From Pirellulales bacterium (lineage in GTDB: Bacteria; Planctomycetota; Planctomycetia; Pirellulales; JAICIG01), in NCBI GenBank assembly GCA_025924495.1, contig JAICIG010000116.1:1-18762 (forward strand): a DNA stretch of 18,762 nucleotides. Reading direction: 5' to 3'. Made by a program: the position numbers and the translations under genes. The notes beneath the pieces were generated by a model. It made no database searches. It saw nothing but the letters and a program-made list of their open reading frames with translations, and was not told the DNA's origin. Below, in pieces: positions 16,967 through 18,762 of this stretch (position 1 is its first letter; the number at the start of each line of letters is the position of its first letter).

Positions 16967-17140
16967 CGTCTCGAAATTCCTCCCCCGACTTCAGCCGGCC
17001 GTGCGCCGCTCGTCAGAGTTGCTGCCGACACGCACCGCCAGACCCATCACCGCCCAACTATCGCCGGGCGATTCTGGCACGCCAGCGGGCCCGCTTCAAG
17101 CGTATGCTAAAGGGAGTGCAGGCGAACTCAAAGAAATTAC

Positions 17141-17169
17141 TTGAACTTGCATCGGATCGGGACTATCTT
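17141..17169 (+). promoter_or_regulatory. Candidate plus-strand promoter
   Basis: TTGAAC (17141-17146) and TATCTT (17164-17169), each matching 4 of 6 consensus bases, are separated by an ideal 17 nt. Transcription would start near 17176 and run into the hairpin-rich stretch that ends at the strong terminator at 17412-17452. Confidence 0.3.
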
Positions 17170-17175
17170 GCCGGT

Positions 17176-17452
17176 CGTATGAGCTGTTTGAGATTTGGCA
17201 GCCGCGACCAGCGGCGGCCGCCCGTGGGCGGGATTGACCCTCGCGCCGTCGAGCGCAAAATCGCTCCGGCGCTATTTGCTCTCACTGATGAACTGCACCT
17301 AAGATGACTCGGGTCGATCCGAGACGTCAGGGGCGTAATGCCCCCCGATCCGGGCCGCTGTCGCCAGGCGACTCCCCGCGTCGCCGCTTACTGATCGCCG
17401 GCTGCTTCACTGGCCGTCTCCTCTTCCCGCAGAGGAGACGGCCCCTTTTTTT
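17176..17452 (+). ncRNA. Candidate structured RNA, about 277 nt, unrecognised
   Basis: Between the candidate promoter and a strong intrinsic terminator, the plus strand holds a chain of stems. They are CCGCCC/GGGCGG (17218-17231); an 11-bp stem with a 2-nt bulge (17243-17272, GCGCCG-GAGCG against CGCTC-CGGCGC, loop CAAAAT); CTCGG/CCGAG (17308-17323); GGGGC/GCCCC (17330-17344); GTCGCC/GGCGAC (17360-17372); and the terminator. I found no landmark motif of RNase P RNA, tmRNA, SRP RNA or 6S RNA. A 42-codon ORF (17179-17307, starting MSCLRFGSRDQ) could instead be the transcript's message. The 5' end is only inferred from the promoter match. Confidence 0.3.
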
Positions 17453-17633
17453 CCTGTCTCCACTGCTGCCACGCCATGAGCGACAAAAATGCGAGCCAGA
17501 CCGCCAGCGCAACAGCGGTCGCCGCCAGGAACCAGGGACGTCGACGAAAAGGGCGCGGGGCTGGCGAGGCAGCGCGATTGCCGGCCGGCGGCGGGCGGCG
17601 CCCAGCCGATTGGTTCGATCTCGAAGACATCAT
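17388..17633 (-). CDS. Small single-span membrane protein, unknown function
   Basis: The 81-residue protein has a basic, Pro/Arg-rich N-terminus (GRRPPPAGNR...PFRRRP), one membrane helix at about 33-55 (PWFLAATAVALAVWLAFLSL) and a charged C-terminal tail (QEKKGPSPLREEE). By the positive-inside rule the N-terminus would be cytoplasmic. No family is recognised. Two adjacent ATGs follow AGGAAG with 9 nt spacing, which is good support for translation. The last third of the gene, coding for the charged tail, coincides with a plus-strand terminator hairpin. It lies 174 nt behind the Minf_1886-family gene on the same strand. Confidence 0.65.
   Translation of the reverse strand: MMSSRSNQSAGRRPPPAGNRAASPAPRPFRRRPWFLAATAVALAVWLAFLSLMAWQQWRQEKKGPSPLREEETASEAAGDQ
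17412..17452 (+). terminator. Strong intrinsic terminator, plus strand
   Basis: A perfect 13-bp stem, GGCCGTCTCCTCT (17412-17424) with AGAGGAGACGGCC (17431-17443), has a 6-nt loop and is followed by CC and seven T's. It is a textbook Rho-independent terminator for plus-strand transcription. It lies inside the 3' end of the small membrane protein gene on the other strand. Confidence 0.8.
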
Positions 17634-17807
17634 CTCGCCCGACTTCCTGGCTTAATGGTTCAATTCGTTTGGAGCCCGCATCATGGCAACGCGTAAAACT
17701 GCTTTCCGCGGCAGCGACAGCCCGAATTCGCCGCGATGCCCTTTTACGGCGAGCACATCCAACGCCCAAACGCCTGAAGACGAAGTGTGCAGGGCCGACG
17801 CTGTGGC

Positions 17808-18305
17808 TCACGAGCGCTTGATCTGAAAACTTTGCGTCAGGCCGGTTTCGAAATCGAACACATCGTCGAAATCTTCACGGCGATCTTCTTTGGTCTTTCG
17901 CATCTGGCCGATGCGAATCAGATTGAAGACGATTTCGCCGAAATCGCCGGTATTGTGCACGCCCCAACTGTTGAGCACGCACTTGGCCATATAACCGTAC
18001 TGGTCCAATGCGTAAAGTCGAATGGCCTCGCATAGCTGCTGTCCGGTCAAATGCCGCTCGGGTGAGCTGCCTTCCTCTCCCCCCTCGCCGGCTTCCGCCT
18101 GCGTTCCACTGGCGGGCGGCGAACTTTCTCCGCCTCGAGCCGCCTCGCCGCTTCGTTCTGCTGCATCTTCGCTCCGCTGGGTTTTGCCCATGCCGAGCAC
18201 CTTGTGGGCGTAGTTCAGTGCGTCGAACACGAACGCGTAGGCTTCGACTTTATAACGCCGATCCTGGCGCAAAAGCTCGCTGAGTTCTTGAAGAGGATCA
18301 GCCAT
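17808..18305 (-). CDS. Minf_1886 family protein (Planctomycetes/Verrucomicrobia-restricted)
   Basis: The function of this family is unknown. Both conserved halves are present: an N-terminal part with DRRYKVEAYAFVFDALNYAHKVL (about 15-37) and a C-terminal part RHLTGQQLCEAIRLYALDQYGYMAKCVLNSWGV...DFGEIVFNLIRIGQM...KEDRREDF. A low-complexity Glu/Gly/Ser/Ala-rich stretch of about 42 residues (42-83) separates them and is probably disordered. Total length is 165, above the roughly 120-140 usual for the family. I chose the ATG at 18305; an upstream in-frame start would add ten residues (MGSGSCSENH) without family likeness. No clear ribosome binding site is present. It lies 142 nt behind the PSP1-domain gene, probably in one operon. 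Confidence 0.87.
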   Translation of the reverse strand: MADPLQELSELLRQDRRYKVEAYAFVFDALNYAHKVLGMGKTQRSEDAAERSGEAARGGESSPPASGTQAEAGEGGEEGSSPERHLTGQQLCEAIRLYALDQYGYMAKCVLNSWGVHNTGDFGEIVFNLIRIGQMRKTKEDRREDFDDVFDFETGLTQSFQIKRS

Positions 18306-18447
18306 GTGGTTTTCACTGCAACTGCCTGAGCCCAAGACCGCGTGCTGCGCGGCATTCGGAGCCCAGTTTTGGGGCTGGAACTTCGGCGGGCGGCTCGCGA
18401 CGCAATTTGCCGCAAGGCCAAAAGCTGGAAGACTCTAAGCGGGCATT

Positions 18448-18762
18448 CTAGCCGCGTCCCATCACGCTCAATACGTCGGAGGCATCGATCAATACGCGGC
18501 GATGGTCCTCGGTCTCGACCAGCAATTGGCTGGCAAGAATCTCGTGGGCCAATACTCGTGCGCGACCTTTGCCAGTCAACACGTCGGCGCCGATAGGCGG
18601 CAGTTCCTTTTGCAACAGTTCGTAGGTGTCGTACTCGTAACGCAGGCAACACTTCAACCGGCCGCATCGGCCGGAAATCTTTGTCGGGTCGAGAGTGGCC
18701 TTCTGTAACTTGGCCATCTTCATCGACACGGGCGGCATTTCCGACAAGTGCGTATTGCAACA
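18448..18762 (-). CDS. PSP1 domain protein, RicT/YaaT-like (partial, C-terminal part)
   Basis: The last 104 residues are visible; the N-terminal part lies beyond the right edge. The segment starts inside the PSP1 domain with CCNTHLSEMPPVSMKMAKLQ, followed by LDPTKISGRCGRLKCCLRYEYDTYE. The cysteines CC, C33 and C38-C39 match the conserved set of the family. In Bacillus RicT (YaaT), a partner of RicA and RicF, cysteines of this kind hold an iron-sulfur cluster; that it does so here is inference. A C-terminal tail follows (PPIGADVLTGKGRARVLAHEILASQLLVETEDHRRVLIDASDVL). It is the first visible gene of the PSP1 -> Minf_1886 block. Confidence 0.9.
   Translation of the reverse strand, partial: CCNTHLSEMPPVSMKMAKLQKATLDPTKISGRCGRLKCCLRYEYDTYELLQKELPPIGADVLTGKGRARVLAHEILASQLLVETEDHRRVLIDASDVLSVMGRG

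Noticed and set aside
16795..17307. A 170-codon plus-strand frame running over groES
   Set aside because: Its first half is antisense to groES and has shadow-like composition. Only the last 42 codons, beginning at 17179, are kept, as an alternative reading of the candidate RNA.
17407..17811. A 134-codon minus-strand frame overlapping the small membrane protein
   Set aside because: It overlaps in another frame a gene that has a better ribosome binding site and a clear membrane helix; its own sequence shows no domain.

Overview
The window looks like a chromosomal segment from a Planctomycetota bacterium, most likely Pirellulales-like. The lineage call rests on gene content. There is an SHD1-domain protein fused to cytochrome c motifs and a WD40 propeller, a member of the Planctomycetes/Verrucomicrobia-restricted Minf_1886 family, a PSP1-domain protein and a long membrane pyrophosphatase. 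The DNA is GC-rich and almost fully gene-bearing. No insertion sequence, prophage, CRISPR array, rRNA or tRNA was found.

Layout. (1) Positions 1-1892, minus strand: a compact housekeeping run, rpe -> histidine-phosphatase-like protein -> accD (cut by the left edge). rpe carries an in-frame TGA, and the phosphatase-like protein lacks its catalytic histidines. (2) 1893-2605: a divergent intergenic region with a candidate promoter, an inverted repeat and a possible 49-residue ORF. (3) 2606-8094, plus strand: an ion-pumping membrane pyrophosphatase (hppA), an aldo/keto reductase, a pyroglutamyl peptidase and an exported six-blade Kelch-like protein. (4) 8185-11022, minus strand: a large exported SHD1/di-CxxCH/WD40 protein, convergent with the Kelch gene. 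(5) 11360-16502, minus strand: a three-gene heavy-metal efflux operon. A small exported cysteine-motif protein comes first, then a periplasmic adaptor, then a CzcA-type RND pump. A candidate promoter with a perfect GC-rich dyad in its spacer precedes it. (6) 16679-18762, minus strand: groES, a small single-span membrane protein, the Minf_1886-family protein and a PSP1/RicT-like protein cut by the right edge. A structured plus-strand transcript with a textbook intrinsic terminator is predicted opposite this block.

How the genes work together. The adaptor and pump would export metal ions across the envelope, but no TolC/CzcC-type outer-membrane channel lies in the window, so that partner must be elsewhere. 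The pyrophosphatase would couple hydrolysis of biosynthetic pyrophosphate to Na+ or H+ pumping. Rpe and AccD serve the pentose phosphate and fatty-acid pathways. The most noteworthy items are the nonsense codon in rpe, the conserved-fold but catalytically stripped histidine phosphatase, the candidate structured RNA at about 17176-17452, and the cysteine-motif leader gene of the efflux operon with its dyad promoter. All function calls come from reading motifs; no database search was run.
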